From Pelotomaculum isophthalicicum JI (GTDB lineage Bacteria > Bacillota > Desulfotomaculia > Desulfotomaculales > Pelotomaculaceae): a stretch of 58,864 nucleotides of DNA. Below the pieces are notes generated by a model. That model made no database searches, was not told the origin of the DNA, and saw only the letters and a list, made by a program, of their open reading frames with translations. Shown here in pieces: positions 14,314 through 23,104 of the stretch; the stretch's first letter is position 1, and each line of letters opens with the position of its first letter. A program made the translations under genes and the position numbers. The stretch is from positions 1-58,864 of the forward strand of contig NZ_JAKOAV010000023.1 of the NCBI RefSeq assembly GCF_029478095.1, in the 5' to 3' direction.

Positions 14314-15417
14314 CTAAACGTTAAACCTGAAATTTATCACGTCACCGTCTTCCACGATATATTCCTTGCCTTCAAGACGGTACAGTCCCTTTTCTTTTAC
14401 TTTGGCCATACTCCCTAAATCCGATAAATCACGGTATTTCACTACTTCTGCTTTAATAAAACCCCGCTCCAGGTCGGAGTGAATTTTACCGGCCGCCCGC
14501 TTGGCATCAGTTTCCTTCATAATCGTCCATGCTTTCACTTCATCGTCTCCAACAGTAAAGAAAGAAATCAGACCGAGATAATCATATGTTGCACGCGCTA
14601 AACGATCTATTCCCGACTCGGCGACACCAAGGTCGGTTAAAAACATTTCTTTATCCTCGTCCGGCAACATGCTAATTTCCATTTCCATTCTACCACAGAT
14701 CTCCAGAACCGGAAGACCATGTCCGGCAGCGTATGCTTCCAAATCATCCCTGCCCGGGTAAGACTTTGACTTAAACTGCTGCTCATCTGTGTTAACTACC
14801 AGCAATAACGGTTTCTCTGTCAAAAAACTGAAATTTTTCAACACGAATTTTTCTTCATCAGTTAATTCCAGACGGGCGATGGATATTTCATTTTCCAAAG
14901 CTTCAAGGCATTTTTCTAAAATTTCAAGCTCCAGCGCGTTTTCTTTTTTAACTTTTTTTCCTTTTTTTATTCTTCCAATCCTTTTTTCGATTATCTCCAT
15001 ATCGGCAAACAGGAGCTCCATATTTATTGTCTCAACATCCCGCAAGGGGTTGAGACTGCCGTCCACATGCGGGAGATCCGGATCGCTGAATGCTCTGACT
15101 ATATGAGCAAGCATGTCCACGTTCCGGATCGTGTTCAAGAACTGGTTGCCGACTCCTTTACCCTGACTGGAACCGCGCACCAAACCCGGCACGTCGCTAA
15201 ACTGGATCTGGGCGTAAGTGGTCTTGCGGGGCCGATACAAACCGCTCAGGTAATCCACCCTGCTGTCCGGCACCTTGGCTATTCCCACATTTGTTTCGGT
15301 TTTTCCGGTTAAAAAGTTGGAGGTTTCCATACTCGCTCCCGTGAGCAAGTTAAATATAGTGGTTTTTCCCACCATGGGCAGTCCTACCAGACCGCAATTC
15401 AAACTCATGTTCATCAC
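14314..15417 (-). CDS. ychF: Obg-like ATPase YchF
   Basis: A conserved ribosome-associated P-loop ATPase of the Obg family, implicated in translation and stress control. It has Walker A GLPMVGKTT (~8-16), switch DVPGLVRGSSQGKGVGN (~74-90), the NTDEQ stretch in place of the usual GTP-specific NKxD, a helical coiled-coil insertion at ~130-195 and a C-terminal TGS domain ending VEDGDVINFRFNV. The length of 367 residues is normal. The start region reads GTG-ATG-AAC-ATG with only a weak ribosome site, so the exact start is uncertain by a few codons. Confidence 0.95.
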   Translation of the reverse strand: MMNMSLNCGLVGLPMVGKTTIFNLLTGASMETSNFLTGKTETNVGIAKVPDSRVDYLSGLYRPRKTTYAQIQFSDVPGLVRGSSQGKGVGNQFLNTIRNVDMLAHIVRAFSDPDLPHVDGSLNPLRDVETINMELLFADMEIIEKRIGRIKKGKKVKKENALELEILEKCLEALENEISIARLELTDEEKFVLKNFSFLTEKPLLLVVNTDEQQFKSKSYPGRDDLEAYAAGHGLPVLEICGRMEMEISMLPDEDKEMFLTDLGVAESGIDRLARATYDYLGLISFFTVGDDEVKAWTIMKETDAKRAAGKIHSDLERGFIKAEVVKYRDLSDLGSMAKVKEKGLYRLEGKEYIVEDGDVINFRFNV

Positions 15418-15517
15418 CCAAATAGTAGTTTATCATCATGCCAAATGTTTTACAAACCCTTTTAAAATCATGTGGCGCCCGGCTGCAGGAGTTTGTTCGG
15501 TTTACGAAGAATTATGT

Positions 15518-17353
15518 TTAAGCCCGGCGCACCTCCAGGTGTTTTTTTTGACGGTTTGTAGTAATGGTCAGATAAAGCCATCCATCTTCCTGTACACTTT
15601 TTACATTGCCGCCCCGGATAACATAATCCTGGCTATCACCCACATAGACCGCCACGGTAATATCTTTCAGCCCCTCAGGGTTTTCCAGATCGATGACATA
15701 GCCCCCGCTTTCTTGTTTCTTTACCTGCCAGCGAGTCTGGGCGTTGCGGTTTAAAAAATCAGCGAACCAGCTCATCGGCGCTATAGTAATCCTGCCGTTA
15801 TTTTGTTCCGCCGCGGCTTTATCTTCCAGGTTCCGAATGGCGTCCAGACAAAAACGTGCGTCTGACGGGTGGGTATAAACCATCCGGATCGTCCTTTCCC
15901 CGGCTGTAAAGTCAACCAAATCATCCAGCCACTGTTTTACTTCCCCGGAAGAAACGCCCCCTCGCTGCATTTCTTCAAAGGAAGCAAATTCATGGTAAGG
16001 TGAAATTGGAAACGCCCAAATGTTTTGACTGGCATATTTTCCGTCAAGACGGGGGTGAGTCGGGCTGGAACCGGAATCACCCGCGTAATAGTAGGAGTTA
16101 ACCCCAAGTTCTTCAAGATAAGAATCTATCCATAATGGATGGTTGCCGCCGGGATCGCTGTATTCCCGGACTTTTCTACCGGTTACGGTCTCCAGGGCGT
16201 CAAAATTCCAATTAATAAACTGGGCGGCTTTCTGTACCGGCATATATTGCAGATTATAGGCGAAGAAGTTATGCATCCAGCCGCCATGCGAACCAATTTC
16301 CCCGTAGTTCTGAAGCACTTCCAAAACAGGCTTGCCCTTGAACTTGTTCTCGGCGAAAAACCCGGCGTTGTCTCCAAGCTTATAGGTATCAGGGCCGGCT
16401 GTTATGTGTATTGACAAAGGAACGTCTTTCCGGAATAAACCCTGCATCATCATTACCATTAATGCCCGAAAGTAAGCGCCGCTGCAAATGTGCAGGTTAA
16501 AAACTATACCCCCCTTGCCGCCGGGGCTGTTAACCAATCGCGGTACTTTAGCGTAACGAATCAGGAACGTCCGCAGCACCGACCGGAGTGCCAGGTCGTC
16601 TGAACGCAGCTCATATTTCCCCAGGGGCATGTTGACATAAACCGCCGCGCCCCCGCTTTCATAATTTTTTTCCGTAATAACGGGATTGTTAAAATTCTCG
16701 CCGCTGTCGTAAGCAATTACCTTGGCGTCATCATTAACTGCCCAGGAATGTTCAAACTGCACCCTTCCGTATGAGTAACTGCATACCACGTTATCTTTCT
16801 CCAGCTTGCCCGGAGAAATTCCCCACTCCCGTCCTTTATCCGCCGAGGTGAAACACCAATAACCCAGGTAAGTGGAACTCTGATCCCCGGGCGCGGGCAT
16901 GAAATATCTGACCCCGGCCAGGTTGGCCAACCGCGGAGTCTGGTTTGGCGAATCCCCTAAATCCTTCGTGGCGGGGTCAAAAATTAGGAGAACTTGTCCA
17001 CCGTTATCCCTTACATAAGAGTTAATAACTCCTGCCGCATCAGGCGGCATGGACGAATTGACAAATTCCGGCACCAGCAGCGCCTCATAGCGTTCTTTAA
17101 GACCTGCGCCGCCTAATCCGGCTAGGTCGCCCGGCGAAACAACCTGATATGGAAAACCTTCTTCCCTTAGTAACTGCTCGTAAACCGACAGGATCAACTT
17201 TCCTTGTTCAGACTGGCGGTCACCGGCCAAAAGGCCTATTTGAACAACACCGGACGGTTCGGCGGTGGCAGTATTAAGGAGGGCCGTCGTGACCGGTAAG
17301 GAAGTAAATATGCAAATAATAAGCAAAATGCTGATATATTTTTTACTGTTCAT
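15518..17353 (-). CDS. Secreted polysaccharide-deacetylase-like protein
   Basis: A 611-residue exported protein with a signal peptide (MNSKKYISILLIICIFTSLP...ATA). Residues ~38-260 resemble a glutamine-amidotransferase-like/beta-galactosidase-trimerisation-type fold (LLVPEFVNSSM, GGQVLLIFDPAT). Residues ~285-540 resemble a NodB/CE4-like deacetylase barrel: FNLHICSGAYF, the metal-site-like GSHGGWMHN (~355) and SDPGGNHPLW (~400). A small C-terminal beta domain follows. It would act outside the membrane on cell-wall or exopolysaccharide. The canonical CE4 HxxxH motif is not perfectly kept, so activity is uncertain. It is followed by ychF. Confidence 0.65.
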   Translation of the reverse strand: MNSKKYISILLIICIFTSLPVTTALLNTATAEPSGVVQIGLLAGDRQSEQGKLILSVYEQLLREEGFPYQVVSPGDLAGLGGAGLKERYEALLVPEFVNSSMPPDAAGVINSYVRDNGGQVLLIFDPATKDLGDSPNQTPRLANLAGVRYFMPAPGDQSSTYLGYWCFTSADKGREWGISPGKLEKDNVVCSYSYGRVQFEHSWAVNDDAKVIAYDSGENFNNPVITEKNYESGGAAVYVNMPLGKYELRSDDLALRSVLRTFLIRYAKVPRLVNSPGGKGGIVFNLHICSGAYFRALMVMMMQGLFRKDVPLSIHITAGPDTYKLGDNAGFFAENKFKGKPVLEVLQNYGEIGSHGGWMHNFFAYNLQYMPVQKAAQFINWNFDALETVTGRKVREYSDPGGNHPLWIDSYLEELGVNSYYYAGDSGSSPTHPRLDGKYASQNIWAFPISPYHEFASFEEMQRGGVSSGEVKQWLDDLVDFTAGERTIRMVYTHPSDARFCLDAIRNLEDKAAAEQNNGRITIAPMSWFADFLNRNAQTRWQVKKQESGGYVIDLENPEGLKDITVAVYVGDSQDYVIRGGNVKSVQEDGWLYLTITTNRQKKHLEVRRA

Positions 17354-17431
17354 GTCTTTTTTCTAACCAACGGTGATTATTACCCCCGCACTAGCGCTTA
17401 TTTTACCCCATACTTCCAATATAGTAAAATA

Positions 17432-18241
17432 TTATGATTTATTGACAGACCATTTTTTTACTGTCAATTGGGAATCCCCCCATAAAAAGCGAACCACCGG
17501 CTCAACTACAGACGGGTCGCCACTGGTATAAAAACTCTCCCTGCCCGGCTTATTATTTTTTGCTGCAATTTCCATCTCTTTTAAAACGCGCGCTACCTGC
17601 TTGGCAACCGCCTCGCCGGTGTCGATAACCTTGATGCCTGAGCCGGCCTGCTTTTCCACCAGTGGGCGCAAGAACGGATAATGAGTACAACCAAGTACAA
17701 TTGTATCAACTTCCCTCGCCAGCATAGGGTCCAGGTAACGGCTGATCAAGGCCTCCGCTTCGGGGCTTTCATGCTTACCCGCCTCGACAAGTTCCACTAA
17801 CCCCGGACATGGTTGTGTATATACATTTACACCGTCCCCGAATTTCTCCAACAGGTGGCTGAATCGCTCACCCGCTAACGTGACGCCTGTGGCAAGCACA
17901 CCAATATTACCGTTGCAAGTAGCTGAAACCGCCGGTTTTACCGCGGGCTCAACCCCGACGACAGGAATGTGAAAACGTTTCCGGGCGGCGTCAAGACTGG
18001 CAACCGTCGTAGTGTTGCTGGCTATAACAATCATCTTTACACCTTTTGCTATCAGGAAATCACCAATTGCAAAAGCGCGGGCGCGAATCACCTCCGGTGG
18101 TTTGGAACCGTAAGGGCAGTAAGCCGAATCGGCAAAATACAGCAGGTCTTCCGCCGGAAGCAGGCAACGCACCTCACGCATCACCGAAAGCCCTCCCATT
18201 CCTGAGTCAAAAAGCCCGATTGGCCTGTCACAAGACATCAC
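17432..18241 (-). CDS. murI: Glutamate racemase-like protein with Ser at the first catalytic Cys position
   Basis: Belongs to the Asp/Glu racemase family that supplies D-glutamate for peptidoglycan. Family landmarks are clear: GLFDSGMGGLSV, FADSAYCPYGSK, PCPGLVELVEAG and the second catalytic cysteine in VLGCTHYPF. The first catalytic motif, normally ACNT, reads ASNT here: codon AGC at 18017-18019, residue ~75. A GTG at 18241 eight bases after GAGG is the likely start; an ATG at 18274 lacks a ribosome site. In the related arylmalonate decarboxylase the loss of one of the two cysteines changes the reaction, so a pure racemase role should not be assumed. A second murI elsewhere in the genome is possible. 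Confidence 0.85.
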   Translation of the reverse strand: MMSCDRPIGLFDSGMGGLSVMREVRCLLPAEDLLYFADSAYCPYGSKPPEVIRARAFAIGDFLIAKGVKMIVIASNTTTVASLDAARKRFHIPVVGVEPAVKPAVSATCNGNIGVLATGVTLAGERFSHLLEKFGDGVNVYTQPCPGLVELVEAGKHESPEAEALISRYLDPMLAREVDTIVLGCTHYPFLRPLVEKQAGSGIKVIDTGEAVAKQVARVLKEMEIAAKNNKPGRESFYTSGDPSVVEPVVRFLWGDSQLTVKKWSVNKS

Positions 18242-18482
18242 AGACATAACCTCATTGACAAATATATATTGCAAATAATAATAAACCTATATGTAATATT
18301 ATACCAATATTGAATTTAATTTGTTCAGATTCCTTTGTTCCAATATTAATATTAGCACGAATATAGAATTATAGGTGAGTTTTTTCTGGGATCAGTAAAA
18401 TATAAGAACGACTTCAAAGGAAATACTCATTATCGAGGAGAAATAATTTGTTACGCTTTTGACTGAGGAGGCTTATTACTAA

Positions 18483-20276
18483 ATGGGTTTTTGCGGTTGG
18501 TTCGGCAAGACGCTCCGGGTCAATTTAAGTACCGGCATAATCACTGAGGAAAATATCGGGCAAAAAGTGCTTTCAGACTGGATTGGCGGTCGCGGGATAG
18601 GAGCTTGGGTAGTTGCCGGGGAAGTGCCGGCATGCTGCGACCCGCTCGGGGAAGAAAACAAACTGGTTTTCGCGACCGGCCCGCTGACCGGGGCCGGAGT
18701 TCCCGGCGCCGGGCGCTTCAGCGCTTCGGCCAAGTCGCCGCTCACCGGCACTATCCTGGATTCAAACGCCGGTGGCAGGTGGGGTATCCGGTTAAAAAAG
18801 AACGGTTATGATATGCTGATTATTGAGGGCACTTCAGCCGGGCCGGTTTACCTGAAGATAGAAGAAGGAACGGCGTCACTGCATGAAGCGGGGGATCTTT
18901 GGGGCGCCGATGTCCGGGAAACAAACGACAAGCTAAAGGATAAACTGGGGAATGAAACAAGCATAGCGTGTATTGGCCCGGCCGGGGAAAATCTGGTGAA
19001 ATTCGCTTCCGTAATGAACGATGGGCACCGCGCCCTGGGACGGGGCGGTTTGGGCGCGGTGATGGGAGCGAAAAAACTAAAGGCTGTCGCCGCAAAAGGT
19101 TCGCGGAAGGTGGAAGTCGCCAACAAAGAAAAATTTGATTTCATGATCTACGAAGCCGGCAAATGGCTCAAAGCCAACCCGATCACCTCCCAGGGACTTC
19201 CTGAATTCGGCACTCCGGTTCTGGTCAAACTTTTTAACGCACTGGGTGTCTTTCCAACCCGTAATTTCCAGGGTTCACAATATCCTGACGCGCTGAACAT
19301 TTCCGGCGAGACCATTGCCGAACTCATGACCGCAGGCCGCAAAGGCTGTTACGGCTGCCCGGTCCAGTGCGCCAGGCTGCTTAAAACGAAAACAGGAACC
19401 ACCTTGGGGCCGGAATATGAATCTATCTGGGCGCTAGGTCCGGAATGCGGAATCGGTGACCTGGACACAATTGTCGAGGCCAATCACCTCTGCAATCAAT
19501 TGGGTTTGGATACCGTATCTACCGGCGTAACCATCGGCTGCACCATGGAACTGGAAGAAAAAGGCATATTTAACACAGGGCTTTCGTTCGGAGACACCAC
19601 GGGAATGCTCCGGGCCATCAAACAAATCGCATACAGGGAAGGCGATGGAGACCTGCTGGCTGAAGGCTCGCGCCGCCTGGCTGAAAGATGCGGGGCCGGC
19701 CAATACGCCATGCAGGTAAAAGGACTGGAACTGACTGCCTACGACCCGCGCGGCTTGCAGGGGATGGGCCTGGGTTTTGCCACCTCAAACCGGGGCGGCT
19801 GTCACCTGCGGGCATATATGGCCGGACCTGAGGCGCTTGGCGTGCCCAAGATGGTGGACCGGTTCAGCGCCGGCGGTAAAGCCGGGCTGACCATCACCCA
19901 GCAGAACGTCAGCGCGGCTATTGACAGCTTGATCGCCTGCCGTTTTATCAATCTGGCTGTTTCCGAGGAATATTTCGCCAGAATTTTATCGGCTGTCACC
20001 GGTGTTGATTACCAAACCCAGGACCTGCACCGGATCGGCGAACGAATTTGGAATTTAGAGCGTTTGTTCAATCTGCGGGAAGGTTTTGACTGCTCCCATG
20101 ACACTTTGCCGCCCAGGCTGCTGGAGGAGCCTATTCAAGAGGGACCATCCAGCGGAAGTGTGGTTGAACTCAAACCAATGCTCGAAGAGTATTACCGTTT
20201 CAGGGGGTGGAACGAATCAGGCGTTCCTTCGCCGGGGAAACTGCGGGAATTGGGACTGGAGGATTTCAAATGCTAA
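18483..20276 (+). CDS. aor: Aldehyde:ferredoxin oxidoreductase (tungsten/molybdenum)
   Basis: Oxidises aldehydes to carboxylic acids with ferredoxin as acceptor, using a bis-pyranopterin W/Mo cofactor and one 4Fe-4S cluster in the cytosol. The 597 residues are full length. The N-terminal pterin-binding region is WIGGRGIGAW, FATGPLTGAGVPGAGRF and SNAGGRWG. Cluster ligands are C289, C292, C296 (CYGCPVQC) and C486 (LIACRF). The second pterin loop is YDPRGLQGMGLGFATSNRG. The ATG at 18483 follows GAGGAGG by 8-10 bases. The class II aldolase gene starts inside its last codons (7-base overlap), so both are one operon and the aldehyde may come from that aldolase. Confidence 0.95.
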   Translation: MGFCGWFGKTLRVNLSTGIITEENIGQKVLSDWIGGRGIGAWVVAGEVPACCDPLGEENKLVFATGPLTGAGVPGAGRFSASAKSPLTGTILDSNAGGRWGIRLKKNGYDMLIIEGTSAGPVYLKIEEGTASLHEAGDLWGADVRETNDKLKDKLGNETSIACIGPAGENLVKFASVMNDGHRALGRGGLGAVMGAKKLKAVAAKGSRKVEVANKEKFDFMIYEAGKWLKANPITSQGLPEFGTPVLVKLFNALGVFPTRNFQGSQYPDALNISGETIAELMTAGRKGCYGCPVQCARLLKTKTGTTLGPEYESIWALGPECGIGDLDTIVEANHLCNQLGLDTVSTGVTIGCTMELEEKGIFNTGLSFGDTTGMLRAIKQIAYREGDGDLLAEGSRRLAERCGAGQYAMQVKGLELTAYDPRGLQGMGLGFATSNRGGCHLRAYMAGPEALGVPKMVDRFSAGGKAGLTITQQNVSAAIDSLIACRFINLAVSEEYFARILSAVTGVDYQTQDLHRIGERIWNLERLFNLREGFDCSHDTLPPRLLEEPIQEGPSSGSVVELKPMLEEYYRFRGWNESGVPSPGKLRELGLEDFKC

Positions 20277-20860
20277 AGGACTTTCAAACATTCGGGCGGG
20301 ACCTTTTCCTGGCCGGGCTGAACAGCTCGCATAGCGGCAACCTTAGCGTACGCTGCGGTGACCGTATCGTCATCACCAGAAGGGGGGCTATGCTCGGTCA
20401 CCTGGAGGAACGGGATCTCATCGAAACAGGTCTGGATAAAAACGACAGCAACATCATCCTGGCCTCCACGGAGATTAGGGTGCACCGGGCGATCTACAAA
20501 GGGACCGCGGCCCTGGCCGTTGTACATGCCCACCCGGTTCATGCCATTGCCTTATCCCTCCTGGAAGATGAAATTATACCGCTGGATTCTGAAGGGGCTT
20601 ACCTGCTGCATAAAATTCCCGTCCTGAGCGCGGAGCACACCATTGGCTCCCAGGAATTAGAGGAAAAACTGCCCTCGCTTTTAAAAGAATATAAAATTGT
20701 GATGGTCCGCGGACACGGGAGTTTCGCTACCGGACAATTATTGGAGGAAGCCTACCAGTGGACTTCCAGTTTGGAGAACATCTGCCGGATTATCCATATC
20801 ACCCGCGCTTTAAAAGGAGAAGTAAAAGACAAACGCTCGTCTAAATACAAAGAGTGGTAA
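20270..20860 (+). CDS. Class II aldolase (L-fuculose-phosphate aldolase-like)
   Basis: A zinc-dependent class II aldolase/adducin-family protein of 196 residues that would cleave a ketose-1-phosphate to DHAP and a short aldehyde. It has the N-terminal HSGNLSVR (SGN phosphate site), the catalytic Glu in ASTEIRVHR (~70), zinc histidines in VVHAHPVHA (~85-93) and a third in RGHGSFA (~145). The start is ATG at 20270, overlapping the end of the AOR gene by 7 bases. Because it is translationally coupled to AOR, its aldehyde product is probably the AOR substrate. A 5-deoxyribulose-phosphate (5'-deoxyadenosine salvage) role is one option, fuculose- or rhamnulose-type substrates another. Confidence 0.85.
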   Translation: MLKDFQTFGRDLFLAGLNSSHSGNLSVRCGDRIVITRRGAMLGHLEERDLIETGLDKNDSNIILASTEIRVHRAIYKGTAALAVVHAHPVHAIALSLLEDEIIPLDSEGAYLLHKIPVLSAEHTIGSQELEEKLPSLLKEYKIVMVRGHGSFATGQLLEEAYQWTSSLENICRIIHITRALKGEVKDKRSSKYKEW

Positions 20861-20937
20861 CAGCATATATTTTACAGACATATAAAACAACTTTTTCCCG
20901 AAGAATATTATTAACTCTCAGAAAAGGGGGAATTCTG

Positions 20938-21102
20938 TTGCCACGCGAAGGGTTGATTCCGACTGTCCTTGGTACCGCCGTTACCACCGCAGGACTTGCG
21001 TTGCGCAAAGCAAATCCCGTAATCGGATGGGGAGTCGCCGGTTTTGGTTTGGCGCATATTTTACTTGGCGCCATAGACCTGATGGAACACCCGCCGGAGT
21101 AA
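20938..21102 (+). CDS. Small hydrophobic membrane protein
   Basis: A 54-residue protein starting at TTG 20938 after AAGGGGGA. It has two hydrophobic, Gly/Ala-rich helices (TVLGTAVTTAGLAL and GWGVAGFGLAHILLGAIDL) separated by a basic loop, ending MEHPPE. It lies 77 bases after the aldolase and ends at a strong terminator, so it may be the last gene of the AOR operon. I do not recognise a family; a small membrane anchor or Asn/Gly-rich spore-type protein cannot be told apart. Confidence 0.6.
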   Translation: MPREGLIPTVLGTAVTTAGLALRKANPVIGWGVAGFGLAHILLGAIDLMEHPPE

Positions 21103-21111
21103 TGAGAGTTT

Positions 21112-21140
21112 AGAGAGGAGCGCACACTCCTCTCTTTTAT
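21112..21140 (+). terminator. Terminator of the AOR operon
   Basis: AGAGAGGAG and CTCCTCTCT form a perfect 9-bp stem with a 6-base loop, followed by TTTAT. It separates the plus-strand operon from the convergent PHP gene. Confidence 0.85.
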
Positions 21141-21145
21141 TTGCG

Positions 21146-21889
21146 CTAACGGATTGTGCGGATATGACGGCCGTCTTTCTTCAACAAGGCCAATTTCAAT
21201 TCTTTAATGGTGCATGATTCCATAGCCGCAAAACACTGGGGAGGAGATATACCGTCTAACCAGTGCGCGTCCGAAGAAACGAGGTAATAAAAGCTTCTTT
21301 CTTTTAATTGGTCAAGCTGAGCCTGGTCGCGGGACAGGTGCGGTGTCAATTCCACACCGTCTATAGGCAAATCATCGGGGATAAAACCCAGGCTTCCCCA
21401 TAAGCTGAAAGCTTTCCGGTCGATATGAGCCGCTATGCACAGACCCCCCAAATGATGAACGCCTCTGACAACTTCTTCAACGGTTAGATCCGTACCCATC
21501 AGAAGCAGCCTTTCCACTTCTCTCAACTTATTTCCCTCGTGATCAACAACCCATTGCTCACCGAAACTTTTTTTCTTGTTTTTTAGGTCAGGCAAGTGAT
21601 TGTAAATTATTCTTTGCCAGTCAAGCACCTGTTCCAGAGTGTCAAAAAGGCAAACCATATGGATGTCTTCTCTGGTCTGCACTTCCATACCGGGCAGAAT
21701 TTCAATCCCCATCTCTTTACCTTTTGCCATAAAGGCCGGGACATTTTCCGCCGAATTATGGTCGGTTATCGCTATCACTTCAACACCGAGCTGCCTGACC
21801 CGGCTCAAAACAAGGGGAGGCACCATGTCGTCACTCGCGCAGGGTGACAGGATGGTATGAACATGCAGGTCTAACACCCACTCCCGCAT
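21146..21889 (-). CDS. PHP-domain phosphoesterase
   Basis: A 247-residue PHP-family metal-dependent phosphoesterase. Metal-binding motifs: DLHVHTILSPC (~6-16), AITDHNSAENV (~42), GMEVQTRE (~65), a later histidine in CIAAHIDR (~155) and SSDAHWLDG (~195). The ATG at 21889 is chosen because the preceding gene ends at 21894 and GGAAGGTG lies 9 bases upstream; a longer reading overlaps that gene. It is the last gene of a four-gene minus-strand operon (DRTGG, CBS-ATPase, DRTGG, PHP). This combination recurs beside [FeFe]-hydrogenase genes in thermophilic Clostridia, but no hydrogenase gene is in this window. Confidence 0.85.
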   Translation of the reverse strand: MREWVLDLHVHTILSPCASDDMVPPLVLSRVRQLGVEVIAITDHNSAENVPAFMAKGKEMGIEILPGMEVQTREDIHMVCLFDTLEQVLDWQRIIYNHLPDLKNKKKSFGEQWVVDHEGNKLREVERLLLMGTDLTVEEVVRGVHHLGGLCIAAHIDRKAFSLWGSLGFIPDDLPIDGVELTPHLSRDQAQLDQLKERSFYYLVSSDAHWLDGISPPQCFAAMESCTIKELKLALLKKDGRHIRTIR

Positions 21890-21893
21890 ATTT

Positions 21894-22235
21894 TCACCTT
21901 CCCAGGCCCAAGTCATGTAAACGTCCGGCAACTTGATAAGCCGTTTCTTGTGAACTCAAAATTACTATCCCTTCTTTTTTCGCTTTCTGCAAGGTGTCAT
22001 CCTGGGGTAAATTACCTTCAACCAATATAATGCAATGCAAATTTAAAAGCACGGCGACGGCGATGATATTTTGGTGGGTTTGGATGGTCAGCCAGATATC
22101 ACCGTCTTTAGCGTGAGCCATGACATTGCTTAATAAGTCTCCGCAGTAGCAGCCGGTTACTTCCAGGGACGGATCAATCTCATCCGGTGTCAACAGGGCG
22201 GCATCCAATTCCTTTAATAAATTCACCAGCTTCAT
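21894..22235 (-). CDS. DRTGG-domain protein
   Basis: A 113-residue protein of the DRTGG fold seen in phosphotransacetylase N-terminal regions and near HPr kinases. The conserved core runs CYCGDLLSNVMAHAKDGDIW (~30-50), followed by the NIIAVAVLLNLHCIILVEG strand-helix unit. It is probably a ligand-sensing or adaptor protein of the operon, small molecule unknown. It is 8 bases downstream of the CBS-ATPase gene and 5 bases before the PHP start. It is a paralogue of the gene at 23097-23456. Confidence 0.8.
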   Translation of the reverse strand: MKLVNLLKELDAALLTPDEIDPSLEVTGCYCGDLLSNVMAHAKDGDIWLTIQTHQNIIAVAVLLNLHCIILVEGNLPQDDTLQKAKKEGIVILSSQETAYQVAGRLHDLGLGR

Positions 22236-22243
22236 AAAACACC

Positions 22244-23104
22244 TCAGTCAATGAAAATTTTTATCACCAATGTAGTGCCTTTGGGAGAAGATTCTATAGC
22301 TAATTCGTCAGCTGATTTTTTTATGTTGGGCAGTCCCATACCCGCCCCGAAGCCCATTTCCCTAATCCGGTCGGAAGCTGTGGAATATCCCGGCTGCATG
22401 GCTAAAGAAACATCTTCTATACCCGGGCCGCTGTCTTCAACAATAATGGTTATATCATGGGGTGTTACCTTGGCTGAAAGCTTTCCCTCATGGGCATGAA
22501 TCACCACATTCATTTCAGCGTCATAAGCCGCGATTGCGGCGCGCCGGATAATTGTACCTTCCAATCCCAATTCAGTAAGCATTTTTTTGATGTTACTGGC
22601 CGCTACACCTGCCAGGTCAAAATTCATACTCTGGATCGAGCATTCATATGTTTGTGTCGTAAAATCTTTGGGCTCTTTTTTTTCTTCAGGTTCATCCACC
22701 TGATCAATTCTTAACAACTGGGCCAACCGGGTTACAATATCACTGGTCGTTAAAATCCCCACAACCTTTGATTGTTCATTAATAACGGGAAATCTTCCAA
22801 ACCCATAACGGCGGCACGCATTTAAGGCATGTCCGACCGTATCCTGCTCATGTAAAAATACGGGGTTAACGGTCATAACTTCCGAGATAAAAGCGTTCAA
22901 ATTGTTATTTTCCATAGCTTGAATGATATCGGCCACACTAATAACACCTAAGAGAGCATTTTCCCGGTCAACAACCGGCATACCCGAAATGCCTTTATCG
23001 CGCATCAGTTCTTTGGCCTGCCGGACTGTTAAATCGGAGGTAATAGAGATAACATCCCTAGTCATAACATCCTGTACCCCGGGCAAGGACTGCTTGTCAT
23101 TCAT
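22244..23104 (-). CDS. CBS-pair protein with C-terminal HATPase (anti-sigma/SpoIIAB-like) domain
   Basis: A 286-residue regulatory protein. Two CBS domains (~10-65 and ~72-130; MTRDVISITSDLTVRQAKEL and MTVNPVFLHEQDTV) would bind adenine nucleotides. After a charged linker, residues ~150-285 form a histidine-kinase-like ATPase with an N-box (IAAYDAEMNVVIHA), the G1 box VEDSGPGI and the G2 box GFGAGMGLPNIKKSAD. No phospho-acceptor histidine domain is present, so it is more like an anti-sigma or serine kinase switch than a sensor kinase. It overlaps the upstream DRTGG gene by 8 bases. Adenylate-energy or redox sensing is inferred from the CBS pair. Confidence 0.85.
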   Translation of the reverse strand: MNDKQSLPGVQDVMTRDVISITSDLTVRQAKELMRDKGISGMPVVDRENALLGVISVADIIQAMENNNLNAFISEVMTVNPVFLHEQDTVGHALNACRRYGFGRFPVINEQSKVVGILTTSDIVTRLAQLLRIDQVDEPEEKKEPKDFTTQTYECSIQSMNFDLAGVAASNIKKMLTELGLEGTIIRRAAIAAYDAEMNVVIHAHEGKLSAKVTPHDITIIVEDSGPGIEDVSLAMQPGYSTASDRIREMGFGAGMGLPNIKKSADELAIESSPKGTTLVIKIFID

